From positions 62,001-126,000 of the forward strand of contig JAWKLD010000002.1 of NCBI GenBank assembly GCA_041392855.1: a stretch of 64,000 nt of DNA, written 5' to 3'. The first letter of the stretch is position 1. Each line of letters starts with the position of its first letter. The DNA is from Flavipsychrobacter sp. GTDB lineage: Bacteria; Bacteroidota; Bacteroidia; Chitinophagales; Chitinophagaceae. Below are positions 1 to 8,495 of this stretch, piece by piece. The notes below the pieces were generated by a model. That model made no database searches and was not told the DNA's origin. It worked only from the letters and a program-made list of their open reading frames with translations. The position numbers and the translations under genes were made by a program.

Positions 1-2
1 AA

Positions 3-812
3 TCCTACAACGCTATTCTTTGCGCCGAAACCTCTCATATGTATTGTGATGAGTCTGCTGCTCCGGAAACTTTTACAGGATGTAGATTCTTCCCGCTTGC
101 ATCAGGAGCTACTGGTAAGATAACTCCCGAAGCAGTGCAGCAAAGACTTATAAGGAAAGGCGATGTTCACTATCCACAAACACGCATGTTGTCAGTAACA
201 CAGAGTACTGAATATGCTACTGTCTACACTCCTGAAGAATTAAAAGCTTTAGGCAGCTTAGCCAAAGCCAACGATCTCTTTTTTCATGTAGATGGTGCTC
301 GCTTCTTCAATGCGGCAGCCAGCCTTAACTGTTCGCTAGCCGATATCACCAAAAATGCAGGTGTAGATATCCTATCCTTTGGTGGCACTAAAGCAGGTAT
401 GATGTTTGGGGAAGCTGTTGTTGTCTTCAACAAGAAACTTTCAGAGCACCTACCCTTCAAGCATAAGCAAAGTATGCAAATGGCATCTAAAAACAGATTC
501 ATTGCTGCGCAGTTTGAAGCTATGGTTACCAATGAGCGTTGGCGTACCTATGCGAAGCATGCTAATAAGATAGCACAAGAGCTACATCAAGCGATAAAAG
601 ATATACCTGGCGTACAAATAACTAAACCTGTAGAAGCAAATGGAGTATTTGCCACACACCCTGAAAGCTGGAATGAAAGCATGTGGGCTAAATACCCTTA
701 CTATGTTTGGGATGAACATAATAATGAAGTACGCCTTATGTGCTCTTGGGATAACACCGAAGAAGAGGTTGCTGATTTCGCAAAACACATGTTAAGTTTA
801 GCGAGTCGATAA
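3..812 (+). CDS. ltaE: Low-specificity L-threonine aldolase, 5'-truncated by window edge
   Basis: PLP-dependent fold-type I enzyme that cleaves L-threonine or allo-threonine to glycine and acetaldehyde. The reading frame is open from base 3, and residues before the first internal ATG at 39 still read as family sequence (NAILCAETSHM), so the true start lies outside the window. Visible family blocks are HVDGARFFNAA, where the Asp contacts the PLP ring nitrogen, and SFGGTKAGMMFGEAVV, which carries the Schiff-base lysine. The stop TAA shares one base with the next ATG at 812, so the two genes are probably translationally coupled. Confidence 0.9.
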   Translation, partial: SYNAILCAETSHMYCDESAAPETFTGCRFFPLASGATGKITPEAVQQRLIRKGDVHYPQTRMLSVTQSTEYATVYTPEELKALGSLAKANDLFFHVDGARFFNAAASLNCSLADITKNAGVDILSFGGTKAGMMFGEAVVVFNKKLSEHLPFKHKQSMQMASKNRFIAAQFEAMVTNERWRTYAKHANKIAQELHQAIKDIPGVQITKPVEANGVFATHPESWNESMWAKYPYYVWDEHNNEVRLMCSWDNTEEEVADFAKHMLSLASR

Positions 813-1639
813 TGATAGCTAAGAGACTAACTATCCTAATTGTATTTATCATCTTAACACTACTTACACAAGTAGGTGGTCTTCTATTAGTTTTAACTTT
901 ATTACTACACTGCATAATAGCCAAGCGCTATAAAAGAGTAAACTTTATTGGAGCTAAAACACTTCTATTCATTCTCATTTATTTCACTTTCACTTTTGTG
1001 CTGATACCGCCCATAGCGAAACACTTTGGGAGAGTACCCCTTCCCTTTGGCTTTAACAAAGGGAATCTAAAGCCGCAAAACCCATTCACATTTCTGCTAA
1101 ACCGACATTATGTAACCAAAGACCTACACGCTACAATCACTACAGCATGCAAAATATGGGAAGGCCAACACAAGGGAGAAACCATTCATTACCTAGATGC
1201 TAACTTCCCATTTATAAACGGCTTCCCCTTAATACCCCACCTTAGTCATGACGACGGCAAGAAATTAGACTTTGCCTTTTTATATTATGACACCTTACAC
1301 AAGAAACCTTCAAACAGTACGCCATCTTATTTTGGCTATGGAGTATATGCTGAACCCGAAGAAGGTGAAATAAACACAACCATTAAGTGTGAGACATCAG
1401 GCTATTGGCAATATGGTTTACTTGGAAAAATATTACCAAGAAAGAAAAACACTAACCTGATATTAGACGAAGCAAGAACAAGAGCGTTTCTACTAATATT
1501 ATCAAAAGAGGCTACAATTAGTAAAATCTTTATAGAACCTTACTTAAAAACAAGGCTAGACCTCCGCCATATTAACAAGATACGTTTTCATGGCTGTCAA
1601 GCAGTTCGTCACGACGACCATATTCATATACAGCAATAA
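812..1639 (+). CDS. Membrane-anchored LAS-family murein peptidase-like protein
   Basis: 275 residues. Two hydrophobic segments (about residues 8-36 and 47-66) are followed by an extracytoplasmic domain. The domain has the metal-ligand pattern of LAS peptidases such as MepA: H146 and D153 in HDDGKKLD (H-x6-D), and the C-terminal RFHGCQAVRHDDHIH with H270/H272 as the H-x-H ligand pair. MepA cleaves peptidoglycan crosslinks; that activity is inferred here. The body between the motifs is divergent and the N-terminal anchor is unusual, since MepA itself is periplasmic and soluble. It overlaps the aldolase stop by one base. Confidence 0.72.
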   Translation: MIAKRLTILIVFIILTLLTQVGGLLLVLTLLLHCIIAKRYKRVNFIGAKTLLFILIYFTFTFVLIPPIAKHFGRVPLPFGFNKGNLKPQNPFTFLLNRHYVTKDLHATITTACKIWEGQHKGETIHYLDANFPFINGFPLIPHLSHDDGKKLDFAFLYYDTLHKKPSNSTPSYFGYGVYAEPEEGEINTTIKCETSGYWQYGLLGKILPRKKNTNLILDEARTRAFLLILSKEATISKIFIEPYLKTRLDLRHINKIRFHGCQAVRHDDHIHIQQ

Positions 1640-1668
1640 AAAAAGGGATAGCAATGCCACCCCTTTCC
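1640..1668. terminator. Bidirectional terminator-like hairpin
   Basis: AAAGGG at 1642-1647 pairs with CCCTTT at 1661-1666 between two convergent genes, with A-rich and T-rich flanks. The stem is short, so this is only moderately supported. Confidence 0.45.
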
Positions 1669-1685
1669 ATTATTATTCATCTGTA

Positions 1686-2417
1686 CTATTGATCGATTAC
1701 ATCCTTAAGCATTTGTTGTTCATTGCTAATATGCTCTGAATATTGCAGAATGATGTTCTTCAATTCATGATGCTTTACTACATTTTCGTTTCTTCTAAAG
1801 TAGGAGATAAACTCTTTATTGATATCTAACATTTTATTCGCCCAAGCCTTATCCCATGCCTCCCCTTTGGCGCCTGTCACTACTTCAGCTTTTACATTCT
1901 TCTTTTCCTCAACCTTAGCATGAGTTATATCCAAGAAGTTTCTGGTAATATCATTAAGCATTGTATGCTCTCCTTCCAGTTGTACGGCAACATCCATTAT
2001 ATCTGAACGGGTAGCCTTCTCTCCAGCAAGCTTTGCCGTGGCGATATATTTATTATTGATATCAAAAATATCTTGCACTATTTTGATCTCATCATCCGTA
2101 GCTTTCTCATGCGGTTGTTCTTGTATATTATTCTTTTTTGCTTCTTCCGCGGGCATCACAATATTACCATCCATATCTACTACATTACCTTTTTCATCAA
2201 AAGACTGCCCTGGTGACAACATGTTCACTTGAGCACCACCTTCTACACCTTCTTCAGGTTGAGGTAAAACAGGGGGAGCCATAACCTCTCCCATATCTAT
2301 ATTCTGGTGCTCTTCTTGATTATCACCTTCTGCTTTCTTATCGTTTGCGCAAGAGGCTAATAAAACACTAGCAATAGCCACACAAAAAAAACTTCTCTTC
2401 AATAAGTACATATTCAT
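1686..2417 (-). CDS. DUF4142-type lipoprotein
   Basis: 243 residues with a lipoprotein signal ending in LLASC (lipidated Cys23 if translation starts at 2417; a second ATG lies two codons later). An acidic, Pro/Met-rich linker spans about residues 25-105. A helical C-terminal half resembles DUF4142, a ferritin-like four-helix domain common in Bacteroidota exported proteins and of unknown biochemical role. It is probably monocistronic. No clear TAnnTTTG box is seen just upstream. Confidence 0.6.
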   Translation of the reverse strand: MNMYLLKRSFFCVAIASVLLASCANDKKAEGDNQEEHQNIDMGEVMAPPVLPQPEEGVEGGAQVNMLSPGQSFDEKGNVVDMDGNIVMPAEEAKKNNIQEQPHEKATDDEIKIVQDIFDINNKYIATAKLAGEKATRSDIMDVAVQLEGEHTMLNDITRNFLDITHAKVEEKKNVKAEVVTGAKGEAWDKAWANKMLDINKEFISYFRRNENVVKHHELKNIILQYSEHISNEQQMLKDVIDQ

Positions 2418-2476
2418 TTAATATTCGTTAGTGTAATTTTGAATAAAAATAACTATTACAACCTACAAAATATAGA

Positions 2477-3358
2477 CTACTTATTCACGACAACTTTTTG
2501 TGTAACTCTATTGCTATCGTGCCCAGTACTTAAATAATAAATACCTGAAGGCAGCTGTGCTATATCCATTTGATAAGTATTACCTGATGCTACTCCTTTA
2601 CTAACAATACTACCATATACATTAATTAGAAGAATAGGATCATTTTGTTGAACCCCTTCTATATGCAACACATCCGTAGCGGGATTAGGGTAGCACTTTA
2701 CAGTAGGGTCATTCGTAATTGTTTTTACGTCAACCGGAAATTTGTTAATAGTAGCTGTAGACCATGTTGAAGGCACGTTTCTATCTGCCGCCGACGGCCA
2801 CATCTGGTATATATTATTTGTATTAGTAAGCACAAATGCTAGCCCCATAACGCTTTGAGTTACGGCATTGAAGTTTAGTTTGTTGTAAGGAATTTTTATT
2901 TCTACACTATCTGTGTATGGAGGTCCTGGTGTAAAGTTGGGTACTCCTGTCCAACTAGTCTGTGAAACATTACAGTTATTATACACACCATATCCTCCAT
3001 CATTCTCACAATCTTGTGCAGAAACATGGAACCACCATTGACCAGCTACCCAATTGCTTCCTTTTTTATTTTGAGGATCTAGTAATACTTCAGGAAATAT
3101 TTGACTAACGGAATGCGACTCTAGCTTTCCTGCAAAAGCAAAATATACATTTTGCATGTCGTGCTTATAGTATACTGTAATACTATCATTATTAGACATT
3201 ACAATAAATACACTATCTGCATCTTGCCACTCACTGGCGTTTATCTGGCCATCCACATTCACATTATTCAGGTCAAAAGGAATAACAATAGATGTTTGTG
3301 CTGAAGCAAAATTTATTGATGCAATAAACATTGCTATTACTGTGATTAACGTTTTCAT
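2477..3358 (-). CDS. Secreted protein with CBM9/DOMON-like domain and T9SS sorting signal
   Basis: The open frame extends to 3436, but the signal peptide (MKTLITVIAMFIASINFASAQ) begins at the ATG at 3358, giving 293 residues. After the signal, VDGQINASEWQDADSVFI resembles the start of CBM9-like/DOMON beta-sandwich domains that bind carbohydrate or heme. The C-terminal ~70 residues are a T9SS type A sorting domain (CYPNPATDVLHIEG ... LPSGIYYL ... KVVV). It is predicted to be secreted or attached to the cell surface; the ligand is unknown. It is divergent from the cyclodeaminase-family gene. Confidence 0.72.
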   Translation of the reverse strand: MKTLITVIAMFIASINFASAQTSIVIPFDLNNVNVDGQINASEWQDADSVFIVMSNNDSITVYYKHDMQNVYFAFAGKLESHSVSQIFPEVLLDPQNKKGSNWVAGQWWFHVSAQDCENDGGYGVYNNCNVSQTSWTGVPNFTPGPPYTDSVEIKIPYNKLNFNAVTQSVMGLAFVLTNTNNIYQMWPSAADRNVPSTWSTATINKFPVDVKTITNDPTVKCYPNPATDVLHIEGVQQNDPILLINVYGSIVSKGVASGNTYQMDIAQLPSGIYYLSTGHDSNRVTQKVVVNK

Positions 3359-3400
3359 TCTTTTTACAAATTGTCTTTTTATAGAAAGCCTACTTCTGTA

Positions 3401-3408
3401 CAAACTTA
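3401..3408 (-). promoter_or_regulatory. -7 promoter element for the CBM9-like gene
   Basis: CAAACTTA on the plus strand is TAAGTTTG on the minus strand, matching Bacteroidota TAnnTTTG, 42 nt before the start at 3358. No good -33 TTTG was found. Confidence 0.4.
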
Positions 3409-3424
3409 ACGAAATAAACATTTC

Positions 3425-3432
3425 TATATTTG
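3425..3432 (+). promoter_or_regulatory. -7 promoter element for the cyclodeaminase-family gene
   Basis: TATATTTG matches TAnnTTTG 36 nt before the ATG at 3469. It overlaps a possible TTG start at 3430, which argues for starting at 3469. Confidence 0.4.
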
Positions 3433-3468
3433 TCATTAAAATATTGTTTTTTTAAAACTAGTCAGCAA

Positions 3469-4023
3469 ATGGGCGAACAATATAATAACACAACAACAGC
3501 TGCATTTCTGCAACGATTAAGTCAAGGCAAAGGCATGCCGGGTTCAGGATGTGCTGCTGCTTTTTCTGCTCTAATGGGTATATCCATTCTGCAATCTGTA
3601 TGCAAGATCACCCTAAAAAAAACAGACTACACAGATAGCTACCCTCAGCTAGACAAAGCGCTACAACTACTAAATCAACAATACTACCCACAACTGGAAG
3701 TGCTAATGCAACAAGATGCAGATGCAGTTACTGACATGCTGAAAAATACGATCACTAAAGAACTAACGACCACACCAATAGCTATTAGCAAAAGCTGTAT
3801 CGATGTTTTAAAAACAGCCCTTGAGGTGTTTGACAATACTTATCAACCAATGCTGGGCGATAGTGCTACCGCTATTGCAATGATCAATAGTGCGATCAAT
3901 GCCACGCTTTTTATTAGCAAAGCAAACACACGCAAGAACAATACACTTAAAAGTGAAGTGGAAAGAATCGAAGAAGAATATCTCCAATTAAAGCATGAAG
4001 TAAGCAGAAGGCAAATTATCTAG
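3469..4023 (+). CDS. Formiminotransferase-cyclodeaminase C-terminal-like protein
   Basis: 184 residues from the ATG at 3469; an in-frame TTG at 3430 is less likely because it sits in a promoter-like box. The N-terminal block FLQRLSQGKGMPGSGCAAAF matches the conserved P-G-G-G-S/A-A-A segment of the cyclodeaminase/cyclohydrolase (FTCD_C/FchA) family. The rest is helical, as in that all-alpha family. Members act on folate one-carbon units, but standalone copies are of uncertain function and no histidine-degradation genes are adjacent. The stop lies 2 nt from the convergent neighbour's stop. Confidence 0.62.
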   Translation: MGEQYNNTTTAAFLQRLSQGKGMPGSGCAAAFSALMGISILQSVCKITLKKTDYTDSYPQLDKALQLLNQQYYPQLEVLMQQDADAVTDMLKNTITKELTTTPIAISKSCIDVLKTALEVFDNTYQPMLGDSATAIAMINSAINATLFISKANTRKNNTLKSEVERIEEEYLQLKHEVSRRQII

Positions 4024-4025
4024 AA

Positions 4026-5120
4026 CTACCTTACCTCAAATTCCCATTTATTCACTAGAGCATCTTTTTCTATTTCTCGGGCATTTTTTATTTCGAAAAG
4101 TCTGTTGATCCTATTCCCTGAATAATCAGAAACAGAGCCTTTCAATTCCAAAGTATAACTACCTTTTCCCCATGTATTTATAGGCGTAACAGTAAAATAG
4201 TCGTCTGTACTTCCTTCTCTTACCTTACACTCTACCACATTGCCGTCACCGTCCAATACTTTTACCCCATCTACAACAGAGGCATTATCCATACCTTCTG
4301 AGAAGTATATTTTTATAGGCTCTTTAGTGTTAGAAGATGGCTGCTTGATAAAGTATTTATTCATTTTGGGTATCTCCCTATCTTGTCCTGTTACATAATA
4401 TCGCTGTTCATAGGCTTCCTTTAGCCTGTTACCATTTGCATCTTTAATATTTTGCAATACCTCCAGTCTATAGTATTTACCAGAATCAAACAATGGACTT
4501 TCATAATGGATGCCGTTCTTTACCCTACCAGGATGAATCATCAATACCAACAACTTACCATCATCTAGCCAAAAGGATTTCTGTCTCCATGCTCGTGGAC
4601 GCTCTACACCTTGCTCGTCATACATTTTTATATACTTATAAGCATGTTTATCCTCCAACATTGGCTGGCTAAACCGCACATGAAAATAAAGTGTATTATA
4701 CGGTATTGTATCTGCTATAGGATAGGCACTTACCACTGCCGCTTTATTTACAGAACGCGGATTTTCAGGCGTGTGATAGTTTTTGACAACTTCTTGTTCA
4801 TTACCCGTTTTAGCTTTTGCAACAAAATGCATATCGTAACCTAGATCATACATTGGGGTATAATACAACCGAGTATCTTTTAAGCTATACCTACCTGCTA
4901 CAGCTACCTTAGCAGCCTCCTTATCAACTATCATATACAAGCCTAACAACTCTTTTCCATGACCTAGTCCTTGCGCTTTAATATTAAGCAGTTGCATTTT
5001 AGTTAGCACTACAGATAAAGTAGGGCGAAGAGGATTGTCGTTATCAATAGTTATTACTTCACCTGCAAAAGTTTGCAGATGAAGTAATATAACCATGAAA
5101 CAAAGTATTATGCTTCGCAT
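4026..5120 (-). CDS. Exported protein with C-terminal Ig-like (Big_5-type) region, function unknown
   Basis: 364 residues beginning with a signal peptide (about 1-19, ending TFAG). No catalytic motif is recognised. Two segments look like bacterial Ig-like folds: around residues 135-170 (TLYFHVRFSQPMLED) and 265-345 (IKIYFSEGMDNASVVDGV), the latter like the 'F-S-x-P/G-M' strand of SbsA/Big_5 domains. There is no T9SS sorting domain, so it is probably periplasmic or outer-membrane associated. It starts 12 nt after the gene at 5133-6491 and is probably cotranscribed with it. Confidence 0.5.
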   Translation of the reverse strand: MRSIILCFMVILLHLQTFAGEVITIDNDNPLRPTLSVVLTKMQLLNIKAQGLGHGKELLGLYMIVDKEAAKVAVAGRYSLKDTRLYYTPMYDLGYDMHFVAKAKTGNEQEVVKNYHTPENPRSVNKAAVVSAYPIADTIPYNTLYFHVRFSQPMLEDKHAYKYIKMYDEQGVERPRAWRQKSFWLDDGKLLVLMIHPGRVKNGIHYESPLFDSGKYYRLEVLQNIKDANGNRLKEAYEQRYYVTGQDREIPKMNKYFIKQPSSNTKEPIKIYFSEGMDNASVVDGVKVLDGDGNVVECKVREGSTDDYFTVTPINTWGKGSYTLELKGSVSDYSGNRINRLFEIKNAREIEKDALVNKWEFEVR

Positions 5121-5132
5121 TTGAGGTATCCT

Positions 5133-6491
5133 TTATTTAACCGTCAATTTATTAGAAATAACAGCACCGCTAGATAAAGTAACATTGACTGTATATATAC
5201 CAGCATTAAGCGTACTAACATTCATTGTTGCTTTATGTGCACTTATTTTTTGAGACGATACAACCTTACCATCTATAGAAATAATAGTAGCTGTAGCATT
5301 CACTTCATTTTGAGGCAATGTGATCGTTACATTGTTTGATGCAGGATTAGGGTATATAGATACTGTAGTATTATTAGTAACTGTTGTTACACTTGTTGGA
5401 GGAGGTGTTTCAGTAGACATCTTAGATAATGTCAATGCACCTGTAGTACCTTTCTCTAACAACAATAGGCGATAGTTATCCCAAAGCGCCATAGTAGTAT
5501 AGGTACCTGTACTCATCTCCTTCATATCATCAGCAGGCAAAGAGGCTGCTACTTTACCAGTATTGTCTCTTAGCATTGTTGCATTGTTATCATACTTATT
5601 AGCAGTTACTTGGCTACCGTCCAGATATTTTTTACCTATACGGTAAACTTTATCATCATGAAGGTCGAACAACCAGTCTTTACCATCATGGTGCATGAAC
5701 GCTACCTTTTTAGTTTGCCCTTGGTGAACATTAAAGTCTTCTGTTACTGTTAATACACCTGAACCTGAAAGCGTAGCCGCATCTATTGAAAAACCAGGAG
5801 CGCATGTAGTTACGCCCATCAAACGATTTTTACCATCTACAGTACCAAATGTAAGTGTTTCTAAAGGTGCTGTTGTAAGATATTGTCCACCCCAGTTCGA
5901 CTTAAATAAAGTTGTAGCACGTTTTGTAAAAGTACCATTGTGTGCAAATGGCGGAGCCATCCAACCTAGCTCTCCATTCAAAGAAAAGTCTCCAGAAGAA
6001 ACATACAAGGTATTGTTACCGTATGTGATATCGTTTACAGCAAGGCTACCTTTCCATGAAAGTAAACTATAGGTTGCATTGCTCAAGTCAACAATAGAAA
6101 CATTAGCTCCGTTATTCTCTACTTTAAAAATATACTTTGCAGGACCACCTTGACCCAATATGTATACTGATTTAGAGATCGGGTTCACTTCCATATCCAA
6201 GACGTTAACGCTCTGCCCTACAAGTGGATTTAATTTATCCGTTACAAAATTGGGGATAGATGTAATTGTATTAGCTGCTGCTTTAGAAGCATCATTATCT
6301 ACAATATCCACTGCATAGATCGCAGTATTGTCCCCAATACATAAAACAACATCAGTACCATTGGAAACCATGTGTATTTTACTCATAGTTAGCGACATGA
6401 TGGTTCCTGTAGTGGGGCTGCTCAACAACGAGTTTTGTGCCATGGCAGACATACCCATACATAAGAAAACCGGTAGTAATAGTTTTTTCAT
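5133..6491 (-). CDS. T9SS-sorted secreted protein, propeller-like repeats, function unknown
   Basis: 452 residues: signal peptide 1-19 (MKKLLLPVFLCMGMSAMAQ), a ~350-residue body rich in short beta-type segments, and a type A sorting domain in the last ~75 residues (SIYPNPASNNVTITLP ... LNAGIYTVNV). Phrases such as DVVLCIGDNTAIYAVDI and KSVYILGQGG look like beta-propeller blades, but this is weak. First gene of a two-gene unit with the Ig-like exported protein. The shared operon suggests the two products act together at the cell surface. Confidence 0.6.
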   Translation of the reverse strand: MKKLLLPVFLCMGMSAMAQNSLLSSPTTGTIMSLTMSKIHMVSNGTDVVLCIGDNTAIYAVDIVDNDASKAAANTITSIPNFVTDKLNPLVGQSVNVLDMEVNPISKSVYILGQGGPAKYIFKVENNGANVSIVDLSNATYSLLSWKGSLAVNDITYGNNTLYVSSGDFSLNGELGWMAPPFAHNGTFTKRATTLFKSNWGGQYLTTAPLETLTFGTVDGKNRLMGVTTCAPGFSIDAATLSGSGVLTVTEDFNVHQGQTKKVAFMHHDGKDWLFDLHDDKVYRIGKKYLDGSQVTANKYDNNATMLRDNTGKVAASLPADDMKEMSTGTYTTMALWDNYRLLLLEKGTTGALTLSKMSTETPPPTSVTTVTNNTTVSIYPNPASNNVTITLPQNEVNATATIISIDGKVVSSQKISAHKATMNVSTLNAGIYTVNVTLSSGAVISNKLTVK

Positions 6492-6884
6492 ACTTAGTAT
6501 TTTAATAATTAAAAGATCATCCCATACCCAACAATCAGATAAGGGAAATTTGAAAACTTAAAAATTCTTAACACTAAGAACGGAATGTGTTCAATAAAAG
6601 TTGGGGGGAGGTAATGGGGGATTTAATTGTCATTCAGCCTAAAGTATTGACTGATAGCCCTTATATTTTAGCTACAAGTTTATTCGGACTTTCGATATTA
6701 TAACTTTTAATCTTTCGCTAATACAAGCGTGACAATTCAACACAAAACGAATATGACAATGGAGTGACATAAGCCCCTAACGGGGCTTATGATGAAAGTT
6801 TCGACAAACAACGAAAGGCCTTACAAACTCCTTTCATAGTTCCCTTAGTAATTAATAATATGGTTCTACATGTAGACATGAGGA
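6492..6884. other. 393-bp intergenic region with palindromes
   Basis: No convincing gene. It holds the upstream region of the T9SS gene at 5133-6491, a perfect 10-bp-stem hairpin at 6768-6791, a short inverted repeat (TTTCG/CGAAA) near 6797-6814, and a perfect 12-bp palindrome TCTACATGTAGA at 6865-6876 just downstream of the GyrI-like gene. Confidence 0.5.
6768..6791 (-). terminator. Terminator-like hairpin after the GyrI-like gene
   Basis: CATAAGCCCC pairs perfectly with GGGGCTTATG around a TAAC loop. There is no strong T tract on either side, so termination is plausible rather than certain. It lies about 95 nt beyond the minus-strand stop at 6885. Confidence 0.45.
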
Positions 6885-7334
6885 CTATACAACACCAACT
6901 TGAATTTCGGTTCTATTATTTTCAGGGTTATCAAAGTCTACAGTTAAGTATACTTCTCTACTAACATTGCTTAGCGTATGTCCTTCAACTCCAATTTGAG
7001 GAACGAACTTTTCGTAAGTGGCTGCAAAGTTGTCCCAAGAGCCAATATGCATTGTTGTTACACATTTAAATTCAGGCAGCTCTTGAAATTGATATTTATC
7101 AGAGGGAGCCTCTCCCTCCACTTCAAGGCATATTTGCAATTCAAACTCATTGTGCGGATCTCCGCTTGCACCAAAATAGACCCAGTGCTGAAGACCATTT
7201 GTTGTTAAACCAAGTCGCTCACACTCTTCTTTAAGTGCCATTGGTGTTTTGCCTACATACTGCTCCATATCTAGCAGCGTTGTTTTCACAGTTGTGTACA
7301 TCACCTTTACAGGAGGTTGCATTTTGATTTCCAT
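6885..7334 (-). CDS. GyrI-like small-molecule-binding domain protein
   Basis: 149 residues from the first ATG (7334); the longer frame to 7370 would need TTG. It is a standalone GyrI-like/AraC-effector-binding (SHS2 duplication) domain: MPPVKV-type first strand, LGLTTNGLQHWVYFG, FELQICLEVEG, and a terminal TEIQVGVV strand. Such domains bind small hydrophobic or cationic ligands. It lies 74 nt downstream of the WYL regulator on the same strand, so it is likely cotranscribed and may sense or sequester a ligand in that circuit (inference). Confidence 0.6.
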   Translation of the reverse strand: MEIKMQPPVKVMYTTVKTTLLDMEQYVGKTPMALKEECERLGLTTNGLQHWVYFGASGDPHNEFELQICLEVEGEAPSDKYQFQELPEFKCVTTMHIGSWDNFAATYEKFVPQIGVEGHTLSNVSREVYLTVDFDNPENNRTEIQVGVV

Positions 7335-7408
7335 TACTTGTTGTTTTAAGATTATAATGCAAAGCAACAAGCAGGTGGTGACAACCCTATGTCAACAGCA
7401 GTAGAAAA

Positions 7409-8344
7409 TTATTTATAATGTTCCTGAAGTAAGGATATATGACGTTTTACTTCTTCTTTAAGTGCAGCGGGTTTTATGACAGTAGCTTCCTTTATAAAGC
7501 TGATCAACCATTTAGCAAAATAGTGTAATGACGGCGTTAAAAAGGTAACCTCTACTTTATCTCCTTTCTTCTCTTCGCTCACAAAGCCGAAGTATAGTTT
7601 TTGTTCCTGTATATACTTGGCTACTCTTTTATCAAAGGACACGACTACTTTTATCAACTCGTTTTCATTCCTATAGGTATTGATGTACTGAGTTAGAGAA
7701 AGCTTCTTTTGTGTGAATTTTTGATCTGTATTTTGCAGATGCTGTATCCTATCTAGTCTAAAATCTCTGTAATCGTTTCTTAAAGTGCACCATGCTACTA
7801 AATGCCAGTAGCTACCTATGAAATATATTCCTACAGGCTCTACTACCCTTATTGATGTTTCTTCGGAATAATTAGCATAATACTCTATGGATACTGCTTT
7901 TTTATCACTGATACTTTTCAACAACTCAAACATATAGCTTGGTCTATCAGCCTGCGGTGTTTTATAAACATGTATCACATCCTCAATATTCTCCAATAAA
8001 CCCTTTTCGTCACTACGCAATACTGCCTTTATCTTATACAATGCATCTTTATATTGAGATGCGGTACGTTTATCGGTAAGCTTATCTACTAGTTTTTCTG
8101 CTGTAAGAAATGCAGCAGCCTCCTCATGAGTAAACATTACAGGAGGCAATCGGTAGCCATCCATGATACTATAGCCCACACCGGCCTCTCCTATAATAGG
8201 TATACCTGCCTGCTCTAGCGACTTAACATCTCTATATACAGTACGCAAACTGATATCAAAACGCTCAGCTATATCCTGCGCTTTTACCACTTTTCGAGAT
8301 TGCAGCTGTATGAGTATGGCTGTTATTCTGTCTAATCTATTCAT
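7409..8344 (-). CDS. YafY-type HTH + WYL-domain transcriptional regulator
   Basis: 311 residues. The N-terminal winged HTH (DeoR/HTH_11 type) covers about residues 5-60, with VKAQDIAERFDISLRTVYRD as the helix-turn-helix. A WYL domain covers about residues 140-215 (VSIEYY ... RVVEPVGIYFIGSYWHLVAWC), and a WCX-like C-terminal extension follows. WYL proteins are ligand- or nucleic-acid-sensing regulators. It is divergent from the desaturase at 8496 across a 151-bp region containing three CAAATGTT repeats, which are candidate operators for this or another regulator. Confidence 0.85.
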   Translation of the reverse strand: MNRLDRITAILIQLQSRKVVKAQDIAERFDISLRTVYRDVKSLEQAGIPIIGEAGVGYSIMDGYRLPPVMFTHEEAAAFLTAEKLVDKLTDKRTASQYKDALYKIKAVLRSDEKGLLENIEDVIHVYKTPQADRPSYMFELLKSISDKKAVSIEYYANYSEETSIRVVEPVGIYFIGSYWHLVAWCTLRNDYRDFRLDRIQHLQNTDQKFTQKKLSLTQYINTYRNENELIKVVVSFDKRVAKYIQEQKLYFGFVSEEKKGDKVEVTFLTPSLHYFAKWLISFIKEATVIKPAALKEEVKRHISLLQEHYK

Positions 8345-8395
8345 TGTAGGTGAGCTGAGCTACAATATTATAGAATCAAGAGTAAAAACTGCAGT

Positions 8396-8450
8396 ATCAT
8401 TTCAAATGTTGCAACATCATTCAAATGTTAATATCACTAATACAAATGTT
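8396..8450. repeat. Three direct repeats of CAAATGTT upstream of the desaturase
   Basis: CAAATGTT occurs at 8403-8410, 8422-8429 and 8443-8450, about two helical turns apart. The first two copies share the longer ATCATT(T)CAAATGTT, and the third is preceded by ATCACTAATA. A perfect 12-bp palindrome ATGTTGCAACAT (8406-8417) overlaps the first copy. This arrangement resembles a multi-site operator in the divergent regulator/desaturase region. Confidence 0.5.
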
Positions 8451-8480
8451 ATTGATACACCTTATTTGAGCATTTGACAT

Positions 8481-8488
8481 TATCTTTG
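8481..8488 (+). promoter_or_regulatory. -7 promoter element for the desaturase
   Basis: TATCTTTG matches TAnnTTTG and ends 7 nt before the ATG at 8496, which implies a leaderless or nearly leaderless mRNA. Confidence 0.55.
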
Positions 8489-8495
8489 CACATCT

